Assembly (NCBI GenBank): GCA_022827055.1
Contig: JAJDTR010000163.1
Coordinates: forward strand, 1-40,531
Direction of reading: 5' to 3'
Source: Candidatus Poribacteria bacterium
GTDB taxonomy: Bacteria > Poribacteria > WGA-4E > JAJDTR01
DNA length: 40,531 nt
Numbering within the stretch: position 1 is the first letter of the stretch; each line of letters begins with the position of its first letter. Below the pieces are notes generated by a model. The model was not told the origin of the DNA, searched no databases, and saw nothing but the letters and a program-made list of their open reading frames with translations. Shown here piece after piece: positions 8,806 through 17,522 of the stretch. A program made the translations under genes and the position numbers.

Positions 8806-10434
8806 CTATTTCACAACGAGCATCCGGCGCGTGTCTTGGAACGAGCCAGCTTGCAGGGAATAGAAATATACTCCACTAGAAACAGTTTGCCCGACCTGAT
8901 CTCTGCCGTCCCAATAAGCCGCGCTTTCTTGCGTCAGATAGCTGCCCGCTTTTTGGGCTCCGAGATCCAACTCACGGGTCAGTTGCCCCCGGACGTTGTA
9001 GATGCGGAGGGTTACCGGAGCGTCTACCCCCAAGCGATACGGCAGCCAGGTCTCCGGGTTAAACGGGTTGGGGAAGTTCTGAAGCAGCGCGGTGCGCTTG
9101 ACTCGCCCCAACGTGGTCACACTCAATCCGGACGGGTCGACGGCAAAGGGCAGCGTCTGGAAATCTCTCACACTATTATAGACATAGGCTGCCGTGCCGT
9201 GCGCATTTCCGGCGCCATCCCTGCGTTTGTTATGAGAGGAGACAACGACGAGGTCGCCGTTCATGACCACCCATGAGCCGTAATTGATTTTTGGCTCCGG
9301 GTTCTCGGGCTTGGCTTTTACTTTCTCCTGCCAGACGCCATTCACGTTCACAAACGAATAGACGGCGCCCGAGCCCTCTTCGCCTTCATTGCGGAACGGC
9401 GCTCCGACGATGGCGCTTTTCCCGGTGGTGGCAACCGCATGCCCGAACCGATCGCCCTTCTCCGTGTCTGCCGCAAGCAGTTTCGCCTCTTGTCTCCATC
9501 TGTTCCCTTCGCGCACGAAGACATAGGCAGCGCCGGCATCCTTACCGCGCTCGGTGTCGTGTAATGGCGCCCCAACGATGATGGTGTCTCCGGTGAGAGA
9601 CACAGATGCTCCGAAATTGGCGGCTTTTGCGGCGTCATCAGGTACGAGTTTAGCTTGTTCCACCCATGTGTTCCCCTCGCGCACAAAGACATAAGCGGCG
9701 CCGGCGAACCTTAACTTGTTATGTGTGTGGCTGGGCGCCCCGACGACGACGGTGCGGTCATAGATCTCGGCAACCTCACCGAAAGCGTCGGATCCCGACA
9801 AATCTTGTGGAACGATTTTAGCCTGCATGTCCCAGGTCTTTCTTTCAAGATCCCGCACGTAGATAAAGGCTGAACCCGAGTTCTTGCCGGCATCGTCGTC
9901 CTTGGACACTCCAACGACCGCGGTGTTCCGGTAAAGGGAGACCGCGGATCCGTACAGGTCTTCGTCAGCTCCATCCGGATGGATAAGCTTTATCTCCTGT
10001 TTCCAGTTTCGCCCGCTGCGGCGGAAGATGTAAGCTGCCCCATTTCCTTGGGCGACGAGAATTCCTCCCTCGCGCCCATGAGTCGGTGCCCCGATGATGG
10101 CGGCGTTCGCCGCTGCGCGGTCATGGGGAGCGCCGATAGATACCGCCCATCCGAAGGACGGATACGGCGGATTTTCCGCGTTGTGGTCGTCGGCACGGAG
10201 GTCGACTATTTTTTCCCAATCGCCACGGTCATTGGCATATATTGTTCCGGTGCCCGCCTCGCGTGACCCGATAATCACGGAATCCCCGATAATGGCGGCG
10301 GACAAATGGTCATTGAAAACCCCCTCCTCGACGCCGATGAGTTTGACTTCCTTTTGGGCGAGGGCGGTCTGATGCACTGCCCCTAATGCAATCCCGATCA
10401 CCAGACCGATAATAATAAACCGTATCGTTCTCAT
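8806..10434 (-). CDS. Secreted FG-GAP (integrin-like propeller) protein with FlgD-like C-terminal domain
   Basis: A 542-residue exported protein. Residues 1-26 form a signal peptide (hydrophobic core IRFIIIGLVIGIALGAV, cut near TALA-Q). Residues about 60-430 hold repeated blades of the form VVVGAP..., GAAYVFVREGN and QEAKLL, typical of FG-GAP propellers that record surface or cell-wall association. Residues from about 455 read QNFPNPFNPETW, then YNVRGQL and a C-terminal RRMLVVK, the FlgD-like/sorting-type tail frequent in Poribacteria and Bacteroidetes-like genomes. AAAGGAGA lies five bases before the ATG. A decayed fragment of a paralogue lies at 15537-15790. It is probably structural or adhesive rather than enzymatic; no catalytic motif is visible. 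Confidence 0.85.
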   Translation of the reverse strand: MRTIRFIIIGLVIGIALGAVHQTALAQKEVKLIGVEEGVFNDHLSAAIIGDSVIIGSREAGTGTIYANDRGDWEKIVDLRADDHNAENPPYPSFGWAVSIGAPHDRAAANAAIIGAPTHGREGGILVAQGNGAAYIFRRSGRNWKQEIKLIHPDGADEDLYGSAVSLYRNTAVVGVSKDDDAGKNSGSAFIYVRDLERKTWDMQAKIVPQDLSGSDAFGEVAEIYDRTVVVGAPSHTHNKLRFAGAAYVFVREGNTWVEQAKLVPDDAAKAANFGASVSLTGDTIIVGAPLHDTERGKDAGAAYVFVREGNRWRQEAKLLAADTEKGDRFGHAVATTGKSAIVGAPFRNEGEEGSGAVYSFVNVNGVWQEKVKAKPENPEPKINYGSWVVMNGDLVVVSSHNKRRDGAGNAHGTAAYVYNSVRDFQTLPFAVDPSGLSVTTLGRVKRTALLQNFPNPFNPETWLPYRLGVDAPVTLRIYNVRGQLTRELDLGAQKAGSYLTQESAAYWDGRDQVGQTVSSGVYFYSLQAGSFQDTRRMLVVK

Positions 10435-11038
10435 GAGAATCTCCTTTCGATGTTGGTCATGCTAAGAAAACGTGAAGAACGGCTTGTTTCCGACCGTGCC
10501 GCACCCCTTTCCGGCTTCGTGACTCTCCGCCCAACATGATGCGAAGGCGCCAAGGTGCGGCAGTGTGACTACACCAGAATTCGATAGCTGCATTTGAATC
10601 CGACATTTGTTCCGTGAGGAACATGGTGGTACGTGCTAAATAGGGTAAATCAATCGTTTCTCCATAGGCATCAAGTTATGCAAAATCTGGCGGTGAGTAT
10701 GAAACAGGGTTGAAGCTTGTAACCCCATTGACGTCATTCTTTACGTAGTTCCAAAAACCGACGATAGATGCCAACAAGTTTCCAAAAGATATTATCTCAC
10801 AAATTGCCATTGGATGCAATCGGTATCGACTACGGTTCCCGATACGATGGCGGGAACTGCAGGATTTTTCAAACAGCAGTCGTGATTGATGGGTGCCGAT
10901 TTCCTTCAAACACGGGGCTTGGGCTGGCTCGTCACCCGGAATTAACCAGAGGCTTTAAGAGAGCCGTTTGCTGTTGCGCCGTCCGTTGCGTTCAGATATA
11001 ATTGACCCGCTTCGACCGATATTGAAGGGAGTTACCAA
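10435..11038. other. Divergent intergenic region between two secreted-protein genes
   Basis: About 600 bp separating the minus-strand propeller gene from the plus-strand LRR protein. It must contain both promoters. The only clear element is a TATAAT at 10997-11002. No gene or known repeat is recognised. Confidence 0.5.
10974..11002 (+). promoter_or_regulatory. Candidate sigma70-type promoter of the LRR/dockerin gene
   Basis: A perfect TATAAT lies at 10997-11002, with TTGCGC 17 bases upstream as a weak -35 (only TTG matches). Transcription would begin about 30 bases before the GTG start, leaving room for the AGGGAG ribosome binding site at 11026-11031. Confidence 0.4.
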
Positions 11039-12931
11039 GTGCATAAACGTATATGTTACCTCTTTTTCCTTCTCGCGCTCTGTCTGCCAGTGAGCGCCCA
11101 AGAGATTGAGATACCCGACCCCAATCTGCGGGAGGCAATCCACGAAACACTCGATCTGCCCTTGGCCCAAACTATAACACGCACCGATATCCAGTCGTTA
11201 AGGCGACTGGTAGCGAAAAGTCGCGACATCGAAGTCCTTACGGGTTTGGAAGCTGCCACACAACTGGAATATTTGGTGTTATCGGGAAACCGGATCAAGG
11301 ATATTACGCCACTTGCTAATTTGCTTAAACTGACCCACTTGGCGCTGGGTGGAAACCGAATTTCCCAAATAGACGCCCTAGCCAACTTGACCAATCTTAC
11401 AGAATTACATTTATCTTCAAATCAAATTATTAACGTATCGGCTCTCTCCGGATTGACCCATTTAACACGCCTTTATCTTTCCGTCAATCGGATTGTAAAC
11501 GTGCAACCCCTCGCTGCGTTGGGAAGTCTGCGCGAACTCGAGATTGCCGCAAACAATATCGTTGACCACGCGCCGCTTGACAACCTCGGTTTGATTAATT
11601 ATCTCTGGGACCAGACGTGCGACAGCGCGCCCTTGCCACTTGAACCTCGGTTGCAGAACAGAACATATCCGTCTGTATTTGCGCCTTTCAGTAGCACCGA
11701 AAACCAGCCTCATATCTCTTGGGTGCCACGCATGGCTCAACACAACCTCCATTTTTCCGGTACAATATTTGGCACCAAGTATTTCGATACAGGCGACGGC
11801 TGGGAAATACGACGCGCCATGCTAGATGGTCGCGACCCTTTCGACCTGCACCGTGCCTATCTAAGCCACAATCCTAATATGATATTCCTCGCAGAAGTAC
11901 GAATGCGCGACGAGGGTGGAGGTCTCCCACCGCCTAATTCACCCTCTTGGGTATTTGTGAACGATGCACAAGGGAACCCCGTCGTTCAAGGAAACCGACG
12001 ATTGATAAATTTCACCCACCCGCGCGTCCAAGATATGATAGTTAGCCAAGCGCTTGCTATCGCACGATGTGGACTTTACGACGGTATTTTTATCGACTGG
12101 TGGAACGACACGAGCGCTGTACTTGGTGGCGGTGATGTCGGCTGGAGAGAAGGATATATAGGGTTCGAAGCCGAACAACGCGCGCGTGACACTATTATTA
12201 CACGCATTCGCGCACAAACTAGATCCGATTTTTTGGTCATCGGAAACACAAATGACCGTATCATACCTAGAACCGGGAAATACCTTAATGGCGGTTACAT
12301 GGAGTCAATCGTACCAACCACCGATGAGTCCATCACACGCATCCGACACTCCCTTCATTGGTTAGAAAACAATCTTCTTACACCCCGTCTAAATCTGTTG
12401 CAAGGCGGAAGCAACATTGACGAGCCGCCCGACAGTCCGGCAAATCTACGTTTGATGCGTGCATTTACGACTTTGAGCCTTACGCACTCCAACGGTTATG
12501 TTCATTTCGGCATCGGCAGTTCAAGCCGACACTACTGGTATGACTTTTGGGATGCCGACCTCGGACAACCAATTGGACCAAGAGCCCAACTGTACCAAGA
12601 GATAGAAGGGTTATACATTCGCGAATTCACGAACGGGTGGGCGGTGTATAACCATAGCGGCGAGGCGCAGGTCATCACGTTAACGGAGGAAGTTCAAGGC
12701 GTTGCCAGCGGTTTGGTGAACACGGAGCATGCGTTGCCGAATCTTGATGGGGAGATGTATCTGCGAGTGAAACCGAAGAATCCTGCGGATGTCAACGAGG
12801 ATGGGGTTGTGAATATCTTGGACTTGGTGGTGGTGGCACAGGGGTTGGGTACGGATGATGCTCGGGGAGACATGAACGGGGACGGGGTGGTTAATGTGTT
12901 TGATTTGGTGTTTGTAGCGAATGCTTTTTGA
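11039..12931 (+). CDS. Secreted leucine-rich-repeat protein with glycosidase-like barrel and dockerin
   Basis: A 630-residue exported protein. Residues 1-20 are a signal peptide (RICYLFFLLALCLPVSA). Residues about 60-190 hold five or six 22-residue leucine-rich repeats of the internalin kind (LTHLALGGNRISQIDALANL). Residues about 200-560 resemble uncharacterised glycosidase-like TIM barrels; YDGIFIDWWNDTS ends a strand in acidic residues, as a catalytic site would. Residues 584-630 form two calcium-binding dockerin halves (DVNEDGVVNILDL and DMNGDGVVNVFDL), which would need a cohesin partner not present here. The start is GTG, with AGGGAG eight bases upstream. A diverged repeat follows the stop directly. 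Function is inferred as surface-bound carbohydrate processing; the barrel assignment is the weakest part. Confidence 0.8.
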   Translation: MHKRICYLFFLLALCLPVSAQEIEIPDPNLREAIHETLDLPLAQTITRTDIQSLRRLVAKSRDIEVLTGLEAATQLEYLVLSGNRIKDITPLANLLKLTHLALGGNRISQIDALANLTNLTELHLSSNQIINVSALSGLTHLTRLYLSVNRIVNVQPLAALGSLRELEIAANNIVDHAPLDNLGLINYLWDQTCDSAPLPLEPRLQNRTYPSVFAPFSSTENQPHISWVPRMAQHNLHFSGTIFGTKYFDTGDGWEIRRAMLDGRDPFDLHRAYLSHNPNMIFLAEVRMRDEGGGLPPPNSPSWVFVNDAQGNPVVQGNRRLINFTHPRVQDMIVSQALAIARCGLYDGIFIDWWNDTSAVLGGGDVGWREGYIGFEAEQRARDTIITRIRAQTRSDFLVIGNTNDRIIPRTGKYLNGGYMESIVPTTDESITRIRHSLHWLENNLLTPRLNLLQGGSNIDEPPDSPANLRLMRAFTTLSLTHSNGYVHFGIGSSSRHYWYDFWDADLGQPIGPRAQLYQEIEGLYIREFTNGWAVYNHSGEAQVITLTEEVQGVASGLVNTEHALPNLDGEMYLRVKPKNPADVNEDGVVNILDLVVVAQGLGTDDARGDMNGDGVVNVFDLVFVANAF

Positions 12932-12939
12932 ATTGGCTG

Positions 12940-13015
12940 TTGGCTCGACTTTGTACAGACGTACAACAATTGGATTGAACGGAAAGCCGTGCAACATCAA
13001 ATTCGTAGACGGGAA
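12940..13015 (-). repeat. Diverged copy of the GCTCGACTTTGTACA element
   Basis: GGCTCGACTTTGTACAGACG, then TACAACAATTGGATTG and AAAGCCGTGCAACATCAAA. This aligns with the reverse complement of 27200-27276, which has the same succession of words. It begins about ten bases after the stop of the LRR/dockerin gene. Confidence 0.65.
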
Positions 13016-13072
13016 GAAAGCCACCAATATAATTCAGAGATTGTATGCACATCTGAGTGCCATAGTGTCGTA

Positions 13073-14239
13073 TCAATCCCAAAACGGCGCGATCCACTCC
13101 TCCTCAATCTCTAATCCGAAGCCGGGACCATCATTCGGCGAAATGTAACTATCTTCAGGAATGGATTCACCTTCAATCGATTTTGATTCTTTCATAGGCA
13201 CGCCCGGGGCGGATCCGAGGAAGTATTCCACCCACGGGGTGTTGGGCATTGCCGCCGAGAGATGGAGTCCGTATTGGTTCCCGCCGCCGCCGTGAAAGAT
13301 GACCGTGAGTCCGGCAGCATCTGCCATGTGACAAATCTTGACGCATTCCGTGATGCCCCCAACCCAGAAAATATCGGGCTGAATGATATCCAGACACCCT
13401 TTCTCGATTATCTGTTTGAAGGGCCAACGGGTATATAGATGTTCCCCTCCGGCGAGAGAAACCCAGTTCACCGCGTCCCGAACTCTGACGTGCCCGTCGA
13501 TATCTTCGGGAATTAGAAATTCCTCAATCCACTTCAACCGATACGGTTTGAGCCGCTGCGCCAAGCGGATGGTGTAATCGACATCAAAAGCCATGTAGCA
13601 ATCCAACATAATCTCGACATCGTCGCCGACCAATTCCCGTGTTTTAGCAACAAGTTTTTCGTTCTCCTTCAATCCCCACAGCCCATCAACAGGTCCATAA
13701 GGACATGCTAACTTCACCGCTTTGAAACCGAGTTCGATCTGCCAGTCCGTGTCGTTGCCGGTTGCGTATGCAAAGAGTTTGTCACGAACGGGACCGCCCA
13801 ATAGTTCATAGACCGGCTGGTTCTTGATTTTGCCGATGAGATCCCACAAAGCGAGGTCCACGCCGCTCATCGCACAACTGGTTAGTCCGAGCGAGCCGTA
13901 GGGCTTCGACATTCGGAACATCATATCCGAGATTTTTTCGACCGCGAAACAGTCTTCACCCGCTAGCATCGGGGCAAAGTGGTCATCAATAACCGCAGCC
14001 ACGGGTCTGCCGAACGAAGTTTGACCAAGTCCCCATGTGCCATCATCCGCCGTGACTTTTACGAAGACGCTTCCCCATTTCGGCATCCAACTGGAGCGGT
14101 GGCGTTTGTACCTGGGATATTTGGACATCGGGTTGGCGACCTCGGAATGTGCCGCCCAAGACGGACGCCGTGGGGATGTCGGTTTCCCTGTTCGGGGAGG
14201 CACATTCAACTTAACAGCTTTTATCTCTTTGATTTTCAT
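13073..14239 (-). CDS. Enolase-superfamily sugar-acid dehydratase, L-rhamnonate-dehydratase-like
   Basis: A 388-residue cytosolic enzyme. Resemblance to L-rhamnonate dehydratase (RhmD) includes ANPMSKYPRYK near residue 36 (RhmD has ATPMSKYRDY), VDLALWDL, VYELLGGPVRDKL and YATGN. Candidate metal ligands are D213 (MLDCYM), E239 (KWIEE) and E266 (GGEH), with catalytic H316 (FHGGGG). H33 lies where RhmD has a substrate His. The expected reaction is removal of water from a 6-deoxy-hexonate or related acid to a 2-keto-3-deoxy acid. I start at MKIKEIKAVK. An ATG 39 bases upstream lies inside a dispersed repeat and is rejected, although the chosen ATG has no clear ribosome binding site. Function is inferred from family features. 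Confidence 0.88.
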   Translation of the reverse strand: MKIKEIKAVKLNVPPRTGKPTSPRRPSWAAHSEVANPMSKYPRYKRHRSSWMPKWGSVFVKVTADDGTWGLGQTSFGRPVAAVIDDHFAPMLAGEDCFAVEKISDMMFRMSKPYGSLGLTSCAMSGVDLALWDLIGKIKNQPVYELLGGPVRDKLFAYATGNDTDWQIELGFKAVKLACPYGPVDGLWGLKENEKLVAKTRELVGDDVEIMLDCYMAFDVDYTIRLAQRLKPYRLKWIEEFLIPEDIDGHVRVRDAVNWVSLAGGEHLYTRWPFKQIIEKGCLDIIQPDIFWVGGITECVKICHMADAAGLTVIFHGGGGNQYGLHLSAAMPNTPWVEYFLGSAPGVPMKESKSIEGESIPEDSYISPNDGPGFGLEIEEEWIAPFWD

Positions 14240-14272
14240 TGTAATTGTTGATTGTAAAACCAATAAATTTTC

Positions 14273-14365
14273 ATGCACTGCGGTAGGTTCGGTTTCCTAA
14301 CCGAACCGGTATTTATGCAGTCTCTTAAGTGCGGTTGGAAACCCCACCTACCGAAATATGTGTAA
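14273..14365 (-). repeat. Imperfect palindromic repeat family D, copy 2 (reverse)
   Basis: Reverse-complement copy of 8580-8675. It begins at the ATGCACTGCGGTAGGTTCGG end and finishes at CCACCTACCGAAATATGTG. It sits about 35 bp upstream of the dehydratase start, so it may lie between that gene and its promoter. Confidence 0.75.
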
Positions 14366-14457
14366 TTATGATTGGAATTGACTATAGTCGTCAGTAATTG
14401 GCGGTCATTCCGGTTCTCTGTAATGACAGCGAATATCCGCCAAATGGCGTAAATTTA

Positions 14458-14519
14458 AGTCGCGATTCGGAGATCGAGGGATCTCTATCGCGTTCCTTGT
14501 TCAGTCACTTGATCCTACC
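14458..14519 (+). repeat. Joined copies of repeat families C and A
   Basis: AGTCGCGATTCGGAGATCG (family C, shortened) runs straight into GGGATCTCTATCGCGTTCC and TTGTTCAGTCACTTGATCC (family A, copy 4). The two families therefore also occur fused. Confidence 0.6.
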
Positions 14520-14569
14520 GGGTGCCACACGGTGTAACTGCAAAAGTCTGACGCAATAATGTTGCTCAT

Positions 14570-15415
14570 TTACTCCAAGAAGACCTCGTGTTCTTCGAGC
14601 CAAACTTTGAGCGGTGAATCCTTGTCCTGCCCTGAGAAACGACCGCCCGGTCTTGCCGCATAGCCCAGCAGTTGTTGACGGATTGGGTCGCATCTGTCGA
14701 AAATCTCCGGTGGAATCGTGATGTAGTCCATGGCCTGCATCCACCGAAAAGCATATCCGATGAAGAGCCCTTTCCGCGTAATATCCGATTCGTTCCTGTT
14801 GCGGCAATGCCAAAGCCGCCCGTCAAAGAAGACCGCATCGCCCGGTTTGCAACAAACCGGAATCGCACCTTCGGGAAGGGAGCCGTCGGTGGGCTTATTG
14901 ATCGTCTTTCGAAGGTGGCTGCCGGGAACAATATAGAAATTTCCCCGCCCCGGTTCCGAGCAATCGGACAGCCAGTAGACAATTTTAAATGCCATTCGCG
15001 GCGGCGGATGAATCTTCATGTCTTTGGTGAGGCGCCCACTGTCCTGATGCCAGCGAAGCAGCCCGACGTCATCGACTTCCGCCGGACTTCCCGGCGGCGT
15101 CACGATTAAGTGGGAGTGATACGAGTAGATGTTCCAACCGAGGATTCCCCAAACTTTCGGGAAGGTTTTGTACCAATCCAGTAGGTCGACAAAAAGCTGG
15201 TTCCTGCCGAGGAAATCGCGATAGAAAAAATTACTGTGCTGCGCCGTCGGACCTTTTTCATCCAGATATTCCTGATGAATCCGGTCGACAGGCACTTCGA
15301 GTTCCCTCACGAGGTCCTGCGGAAGTACGTCCTCTAGGATGAGATAACCCAGTTCATTGAAGTGTTGAAGTTGTTCGTCGGTTATCAAATGTTGAAGATG
15401 GCGTGTGTCAAGCAT
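14570..15415 (-). CDS. Phytanoyl-CoA dioxygenase (PhyH) family protein
   Basis: A 281-residue Fe(II)/2-oxoglutarate oxygenase, from a different PhyH branch than the tandem pair at 138-2005. The iron site is H123-Q-D125 (RWHQDSG) with distal H203 (GRLWHCRN), and R214 (ITRKGLF) is placed for 2-oxoglutarate. GNFYIVPGSHL is the typical strand before the loop. AAGGAG lies four bases before the ATG. No signal peptide is seen, so it is cytosolic. Its start lies about 120 bp from a degenerate propeller-protein fragment. Substrate unknown; phytanoyl-CoA itself is unlikely to be the only option, because the family is broad. Confidence 0.9.
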   Translation of the reverse strand: MLDTRHLQHLITDEQLQHFNELGYLILEDVLPQDLVRELEVPVDRIHQEYLDEKGPTAQHSNFFYRDFLGRNQLFVDLLDWYKTFPKVWGILGWNIYSYHSHLIVTPPGSPAEVDDVGLLRWHQDSGRLTKDMKIHPPPRMAFKIVYWLSDCSEPGRGNFYIVPGSHLRKTINKPTDGSLPEGAIPVCCKPGDAVFFDGRLWHCRNRNESDITRKGLFIGYAFRWMQAMDYITIPPEIFDRCDPIRQQLLGYAARPGGRFSGQDKDSPLKVWLEEHEVFLE

Positions 15416-15536
15416 TCTGCTCCTTCATATTTGATGGGGATTTTTCAGTGAATCGAAAGTCTGTAGAGTGCGATATTTCAACGATGATCTTTTTCTAAGT
15501 CCTTCGCTTGGGGCAAACTCGCAAATCTTCTCTGCC

Positions 15537-15790
15537 CTATTTCACAAGGCGCATTCTGCGCGAGGCTTGGAACGAGCCGGCATGGAGGGTGTAGAAATAA
15601 ACGCCGCTGGAAACCATCTCTCCGCCTCCGTCTTTGCCGTCCCGATAGGCGGCAGTTTCTCGCGTTGGTGTCACTCGCAATCAACTTGGATCGTTGAATC
15701 CGCCGCTCTCCGTCCCGGGTGAAGACATAGGCAGCGCCGGCATCTCTTCCCGCATGACTATCGGACACTGGCACTCCAACGACAACCGTA
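15537..15790 (-). pseudogene. Degenerate fragment of an FG-GAP propeller protein
   Basis: Minus-strand remains of a paralogue of the propeller gene at 8806-10434. The first part reads TVVVGVPVSDS, RDAGAAYVFTRDGE and SKLIASDT, matching one blade. It then jumps, after an internal deletion and a frameshift, to AAYRDGKDGGG, VSSGVYFYTLHAGSFQ and RRMRLVK with the stop, which is the C-terminal end of the family. A stop codon precedes the first part. The stop-proximal DNA (CTATTTCACAA, then CTTGGAACGAGCC) closely matches the end of the intact gene. Non-functional. Confidence 0.8.
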
Positions 15791-15797
15791 CCCCTTC

Positions 15798-15962
15798 ATG
15801 GCGACTGCGCAGTGTGGATTTTACTACAAACCTGAGGTCGACGACCCTAATTTGCCCGAAATTCGTGATGGCGTCAAGTGGAAAATGTGGTTTGGTAGGA
15901 CTCCTGTAAAGTCGACTCTTCCCTCAGCTACTCGATTGTCATATTCCCGTCGGCTCCGCTAA
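15798..15962 (+). pseudogene. Short coding-like remnant, 54 residues, unknown family
   Basis: An open frame from an ATG reads MATAQCGFYYKPEVDD, then PNLPEIRDGVKWKMWFGR, and then loses protein-like character before TAA. Amino-acid use in the first 38 codons looks like a real protein, but I do not recognise the family. There is no ribosome binding site, and it abuts the propeller pseudogene. Most likely it is the truncated start of a lost gene; a small real gene cannot be excluded. Confidence 0.3.
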
Positions 15963-16141
15963 AAGCAGATTTTTCAGTGAAAGAATTGGGATGGTGCACT
16001 ATATACATGCGTGATAAAATCCAGCCGCTTGGGGTATTAATACCATTTCGCTTGAATAATAGTGCATATAGTGTTTTTCATTATACTATTATGACACGAT
16101 CCATACCCACTGTTGCTCTTCACACCAATCCTCGTAGGCGG

Positions 16142-16189
16142 GAATCAAACAAGCGAATAGCGCGTGCGATAGAGATCCCCTTGCCCCGC
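16142..16189 (-). repeat. Dispersed repeat family A, copy 5 (reverse)
   Basis: GAATCAAACAAGCGAATAG, then CGCGTGCGATAGAGATCC, then CCTTGCCCCGC; nearly the reverse complement of the first half of copy 1. Confidence 0.7.
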
Positions 16190-16643
16190 TTTGGAAAAAT
16201 TTGATTATCGCCATTAATTCACTGTCAATATATAGAAATGGTATAACTTCAGATGGTTGGGTGTGAAGCCCCGATAGATCGGGACAGGCTGAGAAACGTG
16301 ATGCGTAATCTTCTTTATGTTTCACGTCTTACGTTTCACTTGAAAATGCATTTATGATGGGAATTGTTACGAATAGTGTGATAGTACAGGAAAACGAACC
16401 ATGTCGATTTCTGCTGTTCCAAAAGTGAAAAACGGGTAAAATAACTCACGGATACGGGATGGTTCATGTTTCCTCTGATTCTAGTACAATTTTCAAAACC
16501 GCTGAAAATCAGACGATGGTCTTAATTGGGGCAGGTGACTGGTTGTGCCGCTTCCCACCACTCACCATTCACGGCAACGGCATTGAGGTGTTGCGAATTT
16601 CAGAATTTCAATCGAACGCCCATGTCCACTTCGTTTTTCTATC

Positions 16644-17522
16644 ATGAACCGGTTATCAACCGAAGAAATCAGCTTCTTTAAACGCGAGGGATACCTCATC
16701 AAAAGAGGGGGGCTCGATCCCGACCTGATGGCGCGCGCCCGCGAGCGCAAATGGGCTGGAGCGCCGGATCGGATGAAGCCTGACGACCCGACTACCTGGA
16801 TCGGCCCCTGGCGCCCGGAAGAGGAAACGCCCGAATCGGAGGAAAACTGCAGGGTCGGGCACTACTGGCAATACCGCGCACCGGCGCGCAAGGAGTGGCT
16901 AGTACGGATGACGGTGGCGAACCCCATAATTGTTGGTTGGGTTGGACAACTTCTCGGGGAAGGCATGTTCGAGCCGGAAGGCGTTCGCGGCACCTACTGC
17001 ATGTTGCCGAGCAGTGGCACTCCGGACAAGCCTGGTGTGAGCCAGAAGCTAGTTTGCCACTGCGACGTCAATCCCGAAAAGTTACACTCGACGCCCTTCC
17101 AAAGGATTCTGAAGGCCGGTGTCGGCGCCGTCGGACTGATTGCGCCCATTCCGCCCAATGGGGGAGCATTTACGGTATGGCCCGGAACGCATAAGATCAT
17201 TTACGACCTGATGATCAGAACCGAAGGCCTCGCCCGCAACGAGGCTTACAAGCAGCGGATCATCGACTTCAACGGCGGCCGCCATGTCGATGGTTGGGGT
17301 GACGCGGGCGACGTTCTCCTGTGGCACCGCCTGCTGGCTCACACCGCCGGTTCGAACCGCTCCGAAAAATTGCAGTTGAGGGAAGCGGTGCTCTTCGATT
17401 ACCCGCAGCCGGAGGCCGAGAAGCCGAAAGCATCCTACATGGAATTGTGGAGCCGGGATACGGGTGAATGGCCCCGCCAAGGGCCACAGACTGTACAACA
17501 ACACGGTGTTCAACTGCCGTGA
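16644..17522 (+). CDS. Phytanoyl-CoA dioxygenase (PhyH) family protein with altered C-terminus
   Basis: A 292-residue PhyH protein related to the tandem pair at 138-2005: the same N-terminus (LSTEEISFFKREGYLIKR) and the same DDPTTWIGPW segment. The iron site is H139-C-D141 (VCHCDVNP), the distal His is H233 (HRLLAHTAG), and R246 is placed for 2-oxoglutarate. The domain looks complete up to about residue 277 (RDTGEWPRQ). The last 15 residues (GPQTVQQHGVQLP) come from reading, out of frame, into a beta-helix gene fragment that begins near 17474. The normal end of this group (W-P-G-I-P-T-D-G in the paralogues) is lost. No clear ribosome binding site precedes the ATG. It may still be active, because the iron site is complete. 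Confidence 0.8.
   Translation: MNRLSTEEISFFKREGYLIKRGGLDPDLMARARERKWAGAPDRMKPDDPTTWIGPWRPEEETPESEENCRVGHYWQYRAPARKEWLVRMTVANPIIVGWVGQLLGEGMFEPEGVRGTYCMLPSSGTPDKPGVSQKLVCHCDVNPEKLHSTPFQRILKAGVGAVGLIAPIPPNGGAFTVWPGTHKIIYDLMIRTEGLARNEAYKQRIIDFNGGRHVDGWGDAGDVLLWHRLLAHTAGSNRSEKLQLREAVLFDYPQPEAEKPKASYMELWSRDTGEWPRQGPQTVQQHGVQLP

Larger units (their letters stand above)
15416..16643. other. Gene remnants and repeats between two PhyH genes
   Basis: No intact gene is seen. It holds a propeller-protein pseudogene (15537-15790), a short coding-like remnant (15798-15962), a string AAAATCCAGCCgCttGGGG (16015-16034) that recurs at 23223-23242, a piece TAATACCATTTCgcttGAAT that recurs inverted near 23930-23950, a family A repeat (16142-16189), and an AGCCCCGATAgATCGGGA repeat (16267-16284) shared with 24074-24092. 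Confidence 0.55.

Noticed and set aside
14240..14278. N-terminal extension MHENLLVLQSTIT of the rhamnonate-dehydratase-like gene
   Set aside because: The upstream ATG falls inside the family D repeat, and RhmD-like proteins begin close to MKIKEIKAVK.
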